Part shown: positions 25,873 through 33,020 of the stretch, piece after piece
Layout of the letters: the number at the start of each line of letters is the position of its first letter
How positions within the stretch are numbered: the stretch's first letter is position 1
From: Haloferula sp. BvORR071
GTDB lineage: Bacteria > Verrucomicrobiota > Verrucomicrobiia > Verrucomicrobiales > Akkermansiaceae
Assembly (NCBI RefSeq): GCF_000739615.1
Contig: NZ_BATP01000019.1
Coordinates: 1 to 64,000 of the forward strand
DNA length: 64,000 bases
Direction: 5' to 3'
Translations under genes and position numbers: made by a program
Notes under the pieces: generated by a model
Seen by the model: the letters and a program-made list of their open reading frames with translations, nothing else
Databases searched by the model: none
What the model was told of the DNA's origin: nothing

Positions 25873-25999
25873 AGCCGCGGGGAAGCAAGGACCTAGAGCC
25901 CGTTCTGAAATCACCTGATCCAGGATCTCCCGCGTGGAATCCCGGATCCAGGTTTCGGAGTCAGGATTCCAAATACAAATTTCCTAATTTAATAAAACC

Positions 26000-26437
26000 A
26001 TGGCCGGAGGAGGAGGAGGCGGAGACGGGGAACCGGAATTCCAGATTGCCCCGATGATCGACGTGCTGTTGGTGCTGCTCGTGTTCTTCGTCATGATCAC
26101 CTCGGCGGAAGTGCTGAAGGTGGACAAGGAGCTCAAGCTGCCCACGTCACCGCACGCAAATAAGAAGGATCCCGCGATGGCCAAGCACGAGGTCGCCGTG
26201 AACCTGCGCTTGAGCCCGGACGGCAACAAGAAGGGCATCCTGATCATGGATGACAAGACCTACACCAACTGGGAGGACTTGATTCCAAACCTCAAGGCCA
26301 TGGCCGAGAAGGACAAGCTTCTGCGCGTGGTCGTCCGTGGTGATGCCAAAATGCCAGCCGGAGAGATCCAGCGGGTGATGAACCTGATCGGGGAAGCTGG
26401 CGTCGCCGACATTGCTTTCGCCGCATCCAACAAGTGA
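26000..26437 (+). CDS. ExbD/TolR-family subunit a, set 2
   Basis: A 145-residue ExbD-like protein: Gly-rich N terminus, then the membrane helix FQIAPMIDVLLVLLVFFVMI with the channel Asp21, followed by a basic linker (LKLPTSPHANKKDPAMAKHE) and a C-terminal domain containing LIMDDKTYTNWEDLIPN and VVVRGDAKMPAGEIQRVMNLIG. The following gene is a second, shorter ExbD, seven bases downstream. Tandem ExbD genes are known from Gram-negative systems in which one channel carries two different ExbD subunits. Confidence 0.93.
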   Translation: MAGGGGGGDGEPEFQIAPMIDVLLVLLVFFVMITSAEVLKVDKELKLPTSPHANKKDPAMAKHEVAVNLRLSPDGNKKGILIMDDKTYTNWEDLIPNLKAMAEKDKLLRVVVRGDAKMPAGEIQRVMNLIGEAGVADIAFAASNK

Positions 26438-26444
26438 CACGCCG

Positions 26445-26903
26445 ATGAAAAAGAAACGCAGTCACCGCCGGAAGCAGTCTTCCGAAGTCAATCTGGGCTT
26501 CCAGATCGCGCCGATGATCGACGTGGTCTTCGTGATCTTGCTCTTCTTCATGGTGAAGGCGGGCGATATCCAAGTGGAAAACGCCCACATCACCAAGCTG
26601 CCCGGGACCGAGGCGACGGCTGAAGCCGTGTCCATGCCGGACGAAATCTCGGTTATGATCGACGACGACGGCCAGGTTTCCCTCAACGAGGATCCGGTGG
26701 ACGACCCGCAGTCGAAGGACATGCCGGCGCTCACCAGTGCCCTCTACGCGCTGAAGCAGAGCTCCGAGGCCACCCAGTCCAAGGTCCTGGTCACCATCTA
26801 CGCGAACGAACTGGCTGAATACCAGCGCGTGGTGGATGTCCTGGATTCCCTGACCCGGGCCAAGATCAGCGACGTGACCTTCCAGGCCGGTGCCCCCGAG
26901 TAA
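26445..26903 (+). CDS. ExbD/TolR-family subunit b, set 2
   Basis: A 152-residue ExbD-like protein beginning MKKKRSHRRKQSSEV and then the membrane helix FQIAPMIDVVFVILLFFMVK with channel Asp26. The periplasmic part is acidic (VMIDDDGQVSLNEDPVDDP). The start is ATG 26445; a longer frame begins upstream inside the previous gene. It forms a pair with the adjacent ExbD. A hairpin (26953-26980) lies between it and the terpene-cyclase-like gene. Confidence 0.92.
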   Translation: MKKKRSHRRKQSSEVNLGFQIAPMIDVVFVILLFFMVKAGDIQVENAHITKLPGTEATAEAVSMPDEISVMIDDDGQVSLNEDPVDDPQSKDMPALTSALYALKQSSEATQSKVLVTIYANELAEYQRVVDVLDSLTRAKISDVTFQAGAPE

Positions 26904-26952
26904 GGGGTGGCGGCTTAATCCTTCTTCTTACAAAAGAATTTCCTGTTCGCGC

Positions 26953-26980
26953 GTTCCACCCCTAGAATGGGGGGTGGAAC
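26953..26980 (+). terminator. Hairpin between ExbD-b and the cyclase-like TonB-module gene
   Basis: GTTCCACCCC (26953-26962) and GGGGTGGAAC (26971-26980) pair perfectly around an 8-nt loop, followed by TTAGCGTTTCC. A partial terminator or attenuator is possible; the next start codon is 54 bp downstream. Confidence 0.45.
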
Positions 26981-27034
26981 TTAGCGTTTCCTTGCCTCGC
27001 CACTTTTCGACGGAAAAACCAATTACCCCAGCCC

Positions 27035-28714
27035 ATGAACGATCCCAACAAGGACGACGGCTCGTTTGAATACTACGAATCGCCCCAGGGCGAGCAGCCC
27101 CAGGAGTACTACGAGTACCAGGAAGGGCCGGTGCTGATGGAGCGCAAGAAGCTCAGCATGTGGCAGCGGATCGGCGGCGGCGCGCTTTCGATCGCGATCC
27201 TCTTCCACGTGGTGCTGCTGATCCTCGGTGCCTTCTGGGTTTTCCGCACAATCTACCCGCCGGAAAAGACCGTCGACTTCATGCCGAACGGCGGCGGTGG
27301 CGGCGGCGGTGGCGAGCGTGGCATGCAGTATGACGTGCAGCAGAAGAAGCGCGCCCAGATGACCCCCTCGCAGAACGTGAAGCGGGTCTTCGTGGAAGGC
27401 GCGAAGTCGGATTTCTCGATTCCGGACCCGGGTGACAACTTCGGCGAGATGTCCACCCTCAGCTCACTGAGCGGCGGCGGCATGTCCGGCGGCCTCGGCG
27501 GTGCCGGCGAAGGCAGCGGCTTCGGCAAGGGCAGCGGCGGCGGTCGCGGCGACGGCAAGGGCTTCGGTTTCGGCGGCGGTGGTTCGGGCAAGATGTTCGG
27601 CCTGATCCCTGAGTCGATGCGCAAGCGCTGCTCGAAGGAAGACCGCTTGGAGCGTCTGACCGCCAACGGTGGCACCCCACAGTGCGACGAGGCAGTGACC
27701 AAGGCGCTGCAATGGCTGAAGTCCAAGCAGAACTCCGACGGCTCATGGGGTGACAAGAACCAGTGCGCCATGACCGGCTTGGCCCTGCTGGCCTACTTCG
27801 GCCACTGCGAAACCCCGGCTTCCGAGGAATTCGGCCAGTCCTGCCTGAACGGCATCGTCTATCTGGTGAATGTCGGCTCGCGCGGCGACAATGACGGCAA
27901 GCTCACCACGGTGCTCGGCGACAAGCACTACCCCTACGAGCACGCGATCGCGACCTACGCGCTCGGCGAAGCCGCCACGTTCTGCCGCGAGCTCAAGGTC
28001 GATATCCCGAACCTCATGGAGGTGACCCAGAAGGCCGGCCAGATCATCATCGACAAGCAGCACGAGCGCTCCGGTGGCTGGGACTACGACTACGTCACGG
28101 ACAATGACCGCGGCGGTGACGTTTCGATCTCCGGCTGGCAGATCCAGGCGCTCAAGGCCTGCGAGCACTCCAAGCTAAAGTACAAGGGCATGACCGGTGC
28201 CATCAACAAGGGCCTCAAGTATCTTGAAGGTTGCCAGGCTGAAAACGGCGGCTTCGGCTACGCTGGCAAGACCCCGGCAGGCGACGGTTCCTACTTCACC
28301 CTCACCGGTGTGGGCATGCTCTGCCACCAGATGTGGGGCAAGGGCGGTAGCGCGACGGTCCGCAAGGGCGCGGAGTATCTCCGGGCCAATACCAAGTTCG
28401 ACTATAACAGCCAATTCGCGGATCTCTACGGCCACTACTACGAGTCGCAGGCAATGATGCAGCGGGGTGGCGATGACTGGAAGTTCTACAACGACCTCTT
28501 CCGCGACCAGCTCCTGAACAATCAGGAAGGCGACGGTTCCTTCAAGATCCCCGGCGGTGGCCAGAAGCTCCGCGCCGTGGGTGGCCAGTATGCCGACGCC
28601 AATATCAACGGCGCGGTCTACCGCACCGCCCTCTGCACGCTGATGCTCGAGGTTTACTACCGCTTCCTGAATGCCGGTGGCACTGGTATGGGCGGCGGTC
28701 GCAAGTCGATCTAA
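27035..28714 (+). CDS. TonB-like membrane anchor fused to a terpene-cyclase/prenyltransferase-like repeat domain
   Basis: A 559-residue fusion. Residues 1-45 are acidic and Tyr-rich; a transmembrane helix follows at about 48-72 (IGGGALSIAILFHVVLLILGA in sequence order), then VDFMP and a Gly-rich linker (about 86-200, runs such as GGGGGGGG, GGGRGDGKGFGFGGGG). From about 215 to 545 there is an alpha/alpha-barrel with the squalene-hopene cyclase/prenyltransferase repeats QNSDGSWG, ERSGGWDYDY, ENGGFGYAG and GDGSFKI. No DxDD cyclase motif is seen, so enzymatic activity is uncertain. The N-terminal module is shared with the next gene. The periplasmic side is inferred from the topology. It is followed by a strong terminator. 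Confidence 0.8.
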   Translation: MNDPNKDDGSFEYYESPQGEQPQEYYEYQEGPVLMERKKLSMWQRIGGGALSIAILFHVVLLILGAFWVFRTIYPPEKTVDFMPNGGGGGGGGERGMQYDVQQKKRAQMTPSQNVKRVFVEGAKSDFSIPDPGDNFGEMSTLSSLSGGGMSGGLGGAGEGSGFGKGSGGGRGDGKGFGFGGGGSGKMFGLIPESMRKRCSKEDRLERLTANGGTPQCDEAVTKALQWLKSKQNSDGSWGDKNQCAMTGLALLAYFGHCETPASEEFGQSCLNGIVYLVNVGSRGDNDGKLTTVLGDKHYPYEHAIATYALGEAATFCRELKVDIPNLMEVTQKAGQIIIDKQHERSGGWDYDYVTDNDRGGDVSISGWQIQALKACEHSKLKYKGMTGAINKGLKYLEGCQAENGGFGYAGKTPAGDGSYFTLTGVGMLCHQMWGKGGSATVRKGAEYLRANTKFDYNSQFADLYGHYYESQAMMQRGGDDWKFYNDLFRDQLLNNQEGDGSFKIPGGGQKLRAVGGQYADANINGAVYRTALCTLMLEVYYRFLNAGGTGMGGGRKSI

Positions 28715-28750
28715 GCTCTTCCCGGGCGGATTTAATCAGCTTCAAAACCA

Positions 28751-28781
28751 AAGACCCCGGTCATTGCGACCGGGGTTTTTT
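28751..28781 (+). terminator. Strong intrinsic terminator after the cyclase-like gene
   Basis: ACCCCGGTC (28754-28762) and GACCGGGGT (28768-28776), perfect 9-bp stem extended by A/T pairs, 5-nt loop, then TTTTTT. It ends energiser set 2's first transcript, so the next gene probably has its own promoter or needs read-through. Confidence 0.92.
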
Positions 28782-28918
28782 GTGTTCTGAGAGGGCGGCA
28801 CAAGGCGACGTCCGATGCTGGTTTTTGGTCTGTGAAATTCGTTTTCATGAAGTTCCGGAGGCTTTTTCCTAAGGTTCCGTCGTCGCAGTCGTTTCCCCCA
28901 TGGCATCCCGAAACCCCG

Positions 28919-30268
28919 ATGAGCAAAGACGACTTCGACGAAACCCTTCCCCTTGAGCCGGAGCCCGAGACCCAGGTGATTTATGAAAAGCCGAAGCTGT
29001 CCTTCTGGCAGCGGCTGGGTGGTGGCTCGCTTTCCGTCTCAGTGATCATCCACGTGATCCTGCTATGCATAGGCGCGGTCTGGGTGCTGAGAATCATTCC
29101 GCCGCCGAATGAGAAGCTGGTTGATTTCATGCCCACCGGCGGCGGTGGCGGCAATCCTGCCTCGCAGGACAAGATGGCCAAGAAGCAGGCGTCACAGGTG
29201 CGGCCGAACCTGTCACGCGTGGTCGTGGAAGGTGCCGCCAGCCGGATCGCCCTGCCGGAGCAGGATGAGTCAACCCAGATGGCCTCGCTCGGGCAGATCG
29301 GCTCGGGCGGGATGGCCGGTGGCATGGGTGGCAGCGGCAGCGGCGGTGGCCGTGGGGATGGTCACGGCCAAGGCTTCGGCAGCGGAACCGGCCCGGGCAA
29401 GGGAATGGGCACCGGCATGCAGAATCCCTTCGGCATGATCAATCCGAACGAGAATGCGCTCGAGGGCAGCTTCTATGACCTGAAGCAGACCAACAAGCGG
29501 AAGGACTCCGGGATGACCAACGAGAAGATCCGCGATGTGATCCACGAGTTCTGCAACCGCGGCTGGAAGGAGAGCATCCTGGACGACTACTACAAGGCGA
29601 GCGTCAAACTCTACCAAACCAAGCTCTACATCCCACTGATGCCCGCGGATGCCGCTCCTGCCGCCTTCTCCTGCGAAAAGGAAGTGCAGCCGAGCCGCTG
29701 GGTGGTGGTCTACCGCGGGAATGTGACCCCACCGCGCAGCGGGAAATACCGCTTCATCGGCGCGGGGGATGACGTGCTGGTGGTCCGCTTCAACAACAAG
29801 CACGTCTTCGACCACGGCTTCACCTCCGGCACCGCGGGCATCTACCTCGCCGGCAATGGCATCCAGTTCCTCAAGGGCAAGGCCGAGAATGAGGATTGGG
29901 AAAAGATCTTCCGCAAGGACTACCCGATGAAGCGCCCGGTGACCTACTACGAGTACGACAGTACCCGTAACTGGAACGGCGCGATCGGCGGCCTGGCCGC
30001 TGGCGCGGAATTCACTGCCGAGGCAGGCACAAAGTATCCGATCGAGATCCTGGTCAGCGAAATCCCGGGCGGCTTGTTCTGCGCCTCCCTGCTGATCGAG
30101 GAGGTCGGCCAGAAGTATGAGGCCAGCTCCTCGGGATCGCCGGTTTTCCCGCTCTTCCGCTTGGACAACGAGGTGCCGCCCCCTGCCAAGGCCGACAATG
30201 CGCCACCCTACGACCCGAATGGTCCGGTGTGGAAGCGCGTGCCGGGGCGCGGCAAGCTGGGCTTGTAA
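28919..30268 (+). CDS. TonB-like membrane anchor with C-terminal PA14-like domain
   Basis: A 449-residue protein built like its upstream neighbour: acidic start, KLSFWQRLGGGSLSVSVIIH leading into a membrane helix at about 37-59, then VDFMPTGGGGG at 68-78 and a Gly/Ser-rich segment up to about 180. The C-terminal half contains a beta-sandwich of PA14 type (SRWVVVYRGNVTPPRSGKYR, FIGAGDDVLVVRFNNKHVF), a fold used in carbohydrate binding and adhesion. ATG 28919 is the best start because it gives the same register as the paralogue. I infer a periplasmic load domain moved by the ExbB-ExbD channel; the idea rests on architecture only. Confidence 0.75.
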   Translation: MSKDDFDETLPLEPEPETQVIYEKPKLSFWQRLGGGSLSVSVIIHVILLCIGAVWVLRIIPPPNEKLVDFMPTGGGGGNPASQDKMAKKQASQVRPNLSRVVVEGAASRIALPEQDESTQMASLGQIGSGGMAGGMGGSGSGGGRGDGHGQGFGSGTGPGKGMGTGMQNPFGMINPNENALEGSFYDLKQTNKRKDSGMTNEKIRDVIHEFCNRGWKESILDDYYKASVKLYQTKLYIPLMPADAAPAAFSCEKEVQPSRWVVVYRGNVTPPRSGKYRFIGAGDDVLVVRFNNKHVFDHGFTSGTAGIYLAGNGIQFLKGKAENEDWEKIFRKDYPMKRPVTYYEYDSTRNWNGAIGGLAAGAEFTAEAGTKYPIEILVSEIPGGLFCASLLIEEVGQKYEASSSGSPVFPLFRLDNEVPPPAKADNAPPYDPNGPVWKRVPGRGKLGL

Positions 30269-30285
30269 GCTCGAAGTAGCTCGAC

Positions 30286-30321
30286 AGGTCGGGGCCGCGC
30301 CGCCATGGTCCGCCCCGACCT
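30286..30321 (+). terminator. 10-bp inverted repeat after the PA14 gene
   Basis: AGGTCGGGGC (30286-30295) and GCCCCGACCT (30312-30321) are perfect complements around a 16-nt loop. No T-run follows; it separates the PA14 gene from the SEC-C pseudogene and may be a factor-dependent terminator. Confidence 0.4.
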
Positions 30322-30341
30322 AACTTAACAAGGAGGACACC

Positions 30342-30586
30342 ATGAACGACTCCACATTCGAGCAAGACGGCGGCTGCTTTCTACGAGCGGACCAGTAAGC
30401 GTCGCAAGGGCTTCCCCTCCGAGACCCGCGTGAAGCGAAGTTTCCGGGTGGTAAACGGCGACAAGGAACTCAGCGAAAAGCTCGGCAGGAACGATCCCTG
30501 TCCCTGCGGTTCCAGTTCCAAATTTCAAGAACTGCTGTCTCAGGAAGGGGACCCACGACGGGTCCTTGCGGGACCAGTACTTTTAG
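30342..30586 (+). pseudogene. SEC-C zinc-motif small protein gene with two frameshifts
   Basis: A perfect Shine-Dalgarno (AAGGAGG, 30330-30336) with a 5-nt spacer precedes ATG 30342. The first frame (MNDSTFEQ...) stops after 18 codons. Shifting frame near 30365 restores [20 protein letters not shown] and [20 protein letters not shown] followed by NDPCPCGSS, the first half of the SEC-C motif. A second one-base shift at about 30523-30526 restores [21 protein letters not shown] and a TAG at 30584-30586. SEC-C domains bind zinc and are found in SecA and in small free-standing proteins. The two shifts do not cancel, so the gene is broken or the assembly has two indels. Confidence 0.72.
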
Positions 30587-30785
30587 GGAGTAGCGGGTCG
30601 ATCAAGGCCGCACGGCCCACTGCCTGTCCGCGATAGTAGCGAAGCCGAGGGATGACACGATTTCCGGCACCTTCGCGGCCGCGGATCGCGAATTCGTGGC
30701 ACGAGCCGAAACATCGCGCCCGGGACGGGGTGTAATTTGGTCAGGATCCCTCCTGTTCCGAATTCGCCCCAAGCTCCCTACCCAG
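30587..30785. other. Gap between the SEC-C pseudogene and the esterase
   Basis: No gene, repeat or clear promoter is seen here. It holds a NotI-type GCGGCCGC (30675-30682) and an EcoRI site (30690-30695), which I regard as coincidental. Confidence 0.3.
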
Positions 30786-31679
30786 ATGAAAGCCGCGTTG
30801 TCCTTCGCTTTGACCGCATTCGTCGCGACTTCCGCGATCAGCCACTCCGCTGAGCCGAAGCCTGATCCCAAGTCAGCCCTGAGCCGTCCGGTTGTTCTCG
30901 GACCGGATGACAAGCCGGCCTTCGAGGAGCCGCCGACGGGCTTCAACACGGCGGTGGCGGATATTCCCCACGGCCGGCTGGAAATGGTGGAATACGAGTC
31001 GAAGAGTGTCGGAACCAAGCGCCGGATGCAGGTTTACACACCCGCCGAATACTCGAAGGAAACCAAGTATCCGGTCTTGTATCTCCTGCACGGGATCGGC
31101 GGGGATGAGACCGAATGGCAGCGCTTTGCCAAGGTGGATGCGCTGATGGACAAGCTCATCGCCGACAAGAAGGCCGTGCCCATGATCGTCGTGATGCCGA
31201 ATGGCAGGGCCCAGAAGAACGACCGTGCGGAGGGCGATATCTATGCAGCTGCCCCCGCCTTTGCCGACTTCGAGAAGGACCTCTTCGACGATGTGATCCC
31301 GGCGATTGATGGCCGCTTCAGCACGCTCGCCGACCGGGAACACCGGGCGCTCGCAGGGCTCTCGATGGGAGGAGGACAGACGCTGAACTTCGGACTGACC
31401 CATCTAGACACCTTTGCTTGGATTGGAGCCTTCTCCTCCGCTCCCAATACCAAGCCGCCGGCGACCCTGGTTCCGGATCCGGCCGCTACAAAAGCCAAAC
31501 TCAAATATCTTCTGCTCACCTGTGGCAACAAGGACGGCCTGATCAATATCAGCCAAGGGATGCATGCCTACTTGAAGGAGAAAGATGTGCCCCATGTGTG
31601 GCACGTGGACGGCAATGGCCACGATGCCACCCACTGGGCGCACATCCTGTATGAGTTTGCCCAAAAGATTTTCCGTTGA
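30786..31679 (+). CDS. Secreted esterase, alpha/beta hydrolase (feruloyl/acetyl-esterase-like)
   Basis: A 297-residue exported hydrolase. The leader MKAALSFALTAFVATSAISH is followed by an esterase D-type domain: oxyanion LLHGIGGDETEW at 100-111, nucleophile Ser193 in GLSMGGG, and C-terminal candidates for the acid (CGNKDGLIN) and the His (GNGHDATHW). This fold covers feruloyl and acetyl-xylan esterases, cinnamoyl esterases and S-formylglutathione hydrolase; the leader and the GH10 xylanase next door favour a xylan side-chain esterase. Start is ATG 30786, consistent with the leader. The GH10 gene begins 56 bp downstream. Confidence 0.85.
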   Translation: MKAALSFALTAFVATSAISHSAEPKPDPKSALSRPVVLGPDDKPAFEEPPTGFNTAVADIPHGRLEMVEYESKSVGTKRRMQVYTPAEYSKETKYPVLYLLHGIGGDETEWQRFAKVDALMDKLIADKKAVPMIVVMPNGRAQKNDRAEGDIYAAAPAFADFEKDLFDDVIPAIDGRFSTLADREHRALAGLSMGGGQTLNFGLTHLDTFAWIGAFSSAPNTKPPATLVPDPAATKAKLKYLLLTCGNKDGLINISQGMHAYLKEKDVPHVWHVDGNGHDATHWAHILYEFAQKIFR

Positions 31680-31735
31680 GACCTGCCTGCCGGGGCCGGC
31701 GGCAGCGATGTAGCCCGGCCTAGCCCATCCTGATC

Positions 31736-32881
31736 ATGAGATCTCCTTCACTGGGATTGCTCCTCGTCCTGACAGCCATCTGGGTGGCGGGGCTCTCACA
31801 CGCGGCAAAGAACGAGGATAAGGCCAGCCTACGCACGGCCTTTGCCGACCATTTCCTGGTCGGAGTGGCGCTCAACACGGCGCAAATCGATGGACGCTCG
31901 CCGAAGGAAGCCGAGATCGCCGCGATGCAGTTTTCGTCACTCACGCCTGAGAATGACTTGAAGTGGCAATCGCTGCAGCCGTGGCCCGGGCGCTACGATT
32001 TCAAGCGAGCCGATGCCTATGCCGACTTCGCGGAGAAGCACCGCATGAAGCTGATCGGGCACACGCTGGTGTGGCATAGCCAAACTCCCGCTTGGGTCTT
32101 CCAGGGCGAGGATGGCAAGCCCGCGACCCGCGAACTCTTGCTGAAACGGATGCGGGATCACATCCAGATGGTGGTCGGCCGCTACAAGGGTCGCATTCAC
32201 GGCTGGGATGTGGTGAATGAGGCCTTGGCCGATGGCGGTCCGGAGACCTTGAGGGACTCGCCTTGGAAGCGCATCATCGGCGATGATTTCATCGACCAAG
32301 CCTTCCGCTTCGCGAAGGAGGCAGACCCCAAGGCCGAGCTTTATTACAACGACTATGGCTTGGAAGATCCACGCAAGCGCGCCCGCTGCATTGCGATGCT
32401 GCGAGGTCTGATCGAGCGTGGTGTGCCCATCGACGGAGTGGGTACGCAGTCCCACTTCCAATTGAGCCAGCCGCCCCTTGCGGAGGTGGAGGAAACCATC
32501 AAGCAGATCTCTGCCTTGGGACTGAAAGTGATGGTGACCGAACTGGATGTGGATGTGCTGCCATCACGAGGGGCAGCGGGGATTGCCGATATCAATCGCC
32601 GGGAGCAAGCCGACCCGGCCTTGAATCCCTATGCCGACGGGCTTCCGGAAGAGATCCAAGGAAAGCTGGCGAGCCGCTATGCAGAGCTATTCCAAGTTTA
32701 TCTGAAGTACCCGAAGTCAGTCACCCGTGTGACCCTCTGGGGCCTGCACGATGGGCAGAGTTGGCTGAACCATTTCCCGATCCGGGGGCGAAGCAACTAT
32801 CCCCTGCTGATTGACCGGTCGTTGAAGCCGAAGCCCGCGTTCTTCGCGGTATTGAAGGACGCCAGCAGCGAGAAGCGCTGA
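31736..32881 (+). CDS. Endo-1,4-beta-xylanase, glycoside hydrolase family 10
   Basis: A 381-residue secreted GH10 enzyme with a signal peptide (LLLVLTAIWVAGLSHA). The (beta/alpha)8 barrel shows the two catalytic glutamates: Glu162 in WDVVNEAL (acid/base) and Glu269 in VTELDVDVL (nucleophile), plus the family residues ENDLKW, HTLVWHSQTP and the C-terminal VTLWGLHDGQSWLN. It cleaves the xylan backbone at the cell surface or outside the cell and would work with the esterase upstream, which removes side chains. No carbohydrate-binding module is attached. A large hairpin lies between it and the convergent GH20 gene. Confidence 0.95.
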   Translation: MRSPSLGLLLVLTAIWVAGLSHAAKNEDKASLRTAFADHFLVGVALNTAQIDGRSPKEAEIAAMQFSSLTPENDLKWQSLQPWPGRYDFKRADAYADFAEKHRMKLIGHTLVWHSQTPAWVFQGEDGKPATRELLLKRMRDHIQMVVGRYKGRIHGWDVVNEALADGGPETLRDSPWKRIIGDDFIDQAFRFAKEADPKAELYYNDYGLEDPRKRARCIAMLRGLIERGVPIDGVGTQSHFQLSQPPLAEVEETIKQISALGLKVMVTELDVDVLPSRGAAGIADINRREQADPALNPYADGLPEEIQGKLASRYAELFQVYLKYPKSVTRVTLWGLHDGQSWLNHFPIRGRSNYPLLIDRSLKPKPAFFAVLKDASSEKR

Positions 32882-32933
32882 GGAAACGGCTCAATCAGTG
32901 GCTCTCCTGTGCATCGATGGCGCGTGGAGAGTC

Positions 32934-32981
32934 GAGTGCGGGCTCGAACGCTGACGCTGTAGCGTGGGTCGAGCCGCACTC
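32934..32981. terminator. Large imperfect hairpin between convergent GH10 and GH20 genes
   Basis: GAGTGCGGGCTCGA (32934-32947) pairs with TCGAGCCGCACTC (32969-32981) with one bulged G; an inner ACGCT/AGCGT pairing follows. The two genes converge here, so a bidirectional transcription end is plausible although T-runs are missing. Confidence 0.5.
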
Positions 32982-33020
32982 GTCGCTTCCGTGGTCTCGC
33001 CACCACGCCTGCGCTTGCTA

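Noticed and set aside
27290-27590. Run of GGCGGC-type repeats as a possible tandem-repeat or CRISPR-like array
   Set aside because: It is in frame and encodes the Gly-rich linker of the cyclase-like protein; units are irregular.
30690-30705. GAATTCGTGGCACGAG near a NotI site, resembling a cDNA-linker sequence
   Set aside because: It differs from the classic linker (GAATTCGGCACGAG) by two inserted bases and lies in otherwise normal chromosome sequence; coincidence is more likely than contamination.
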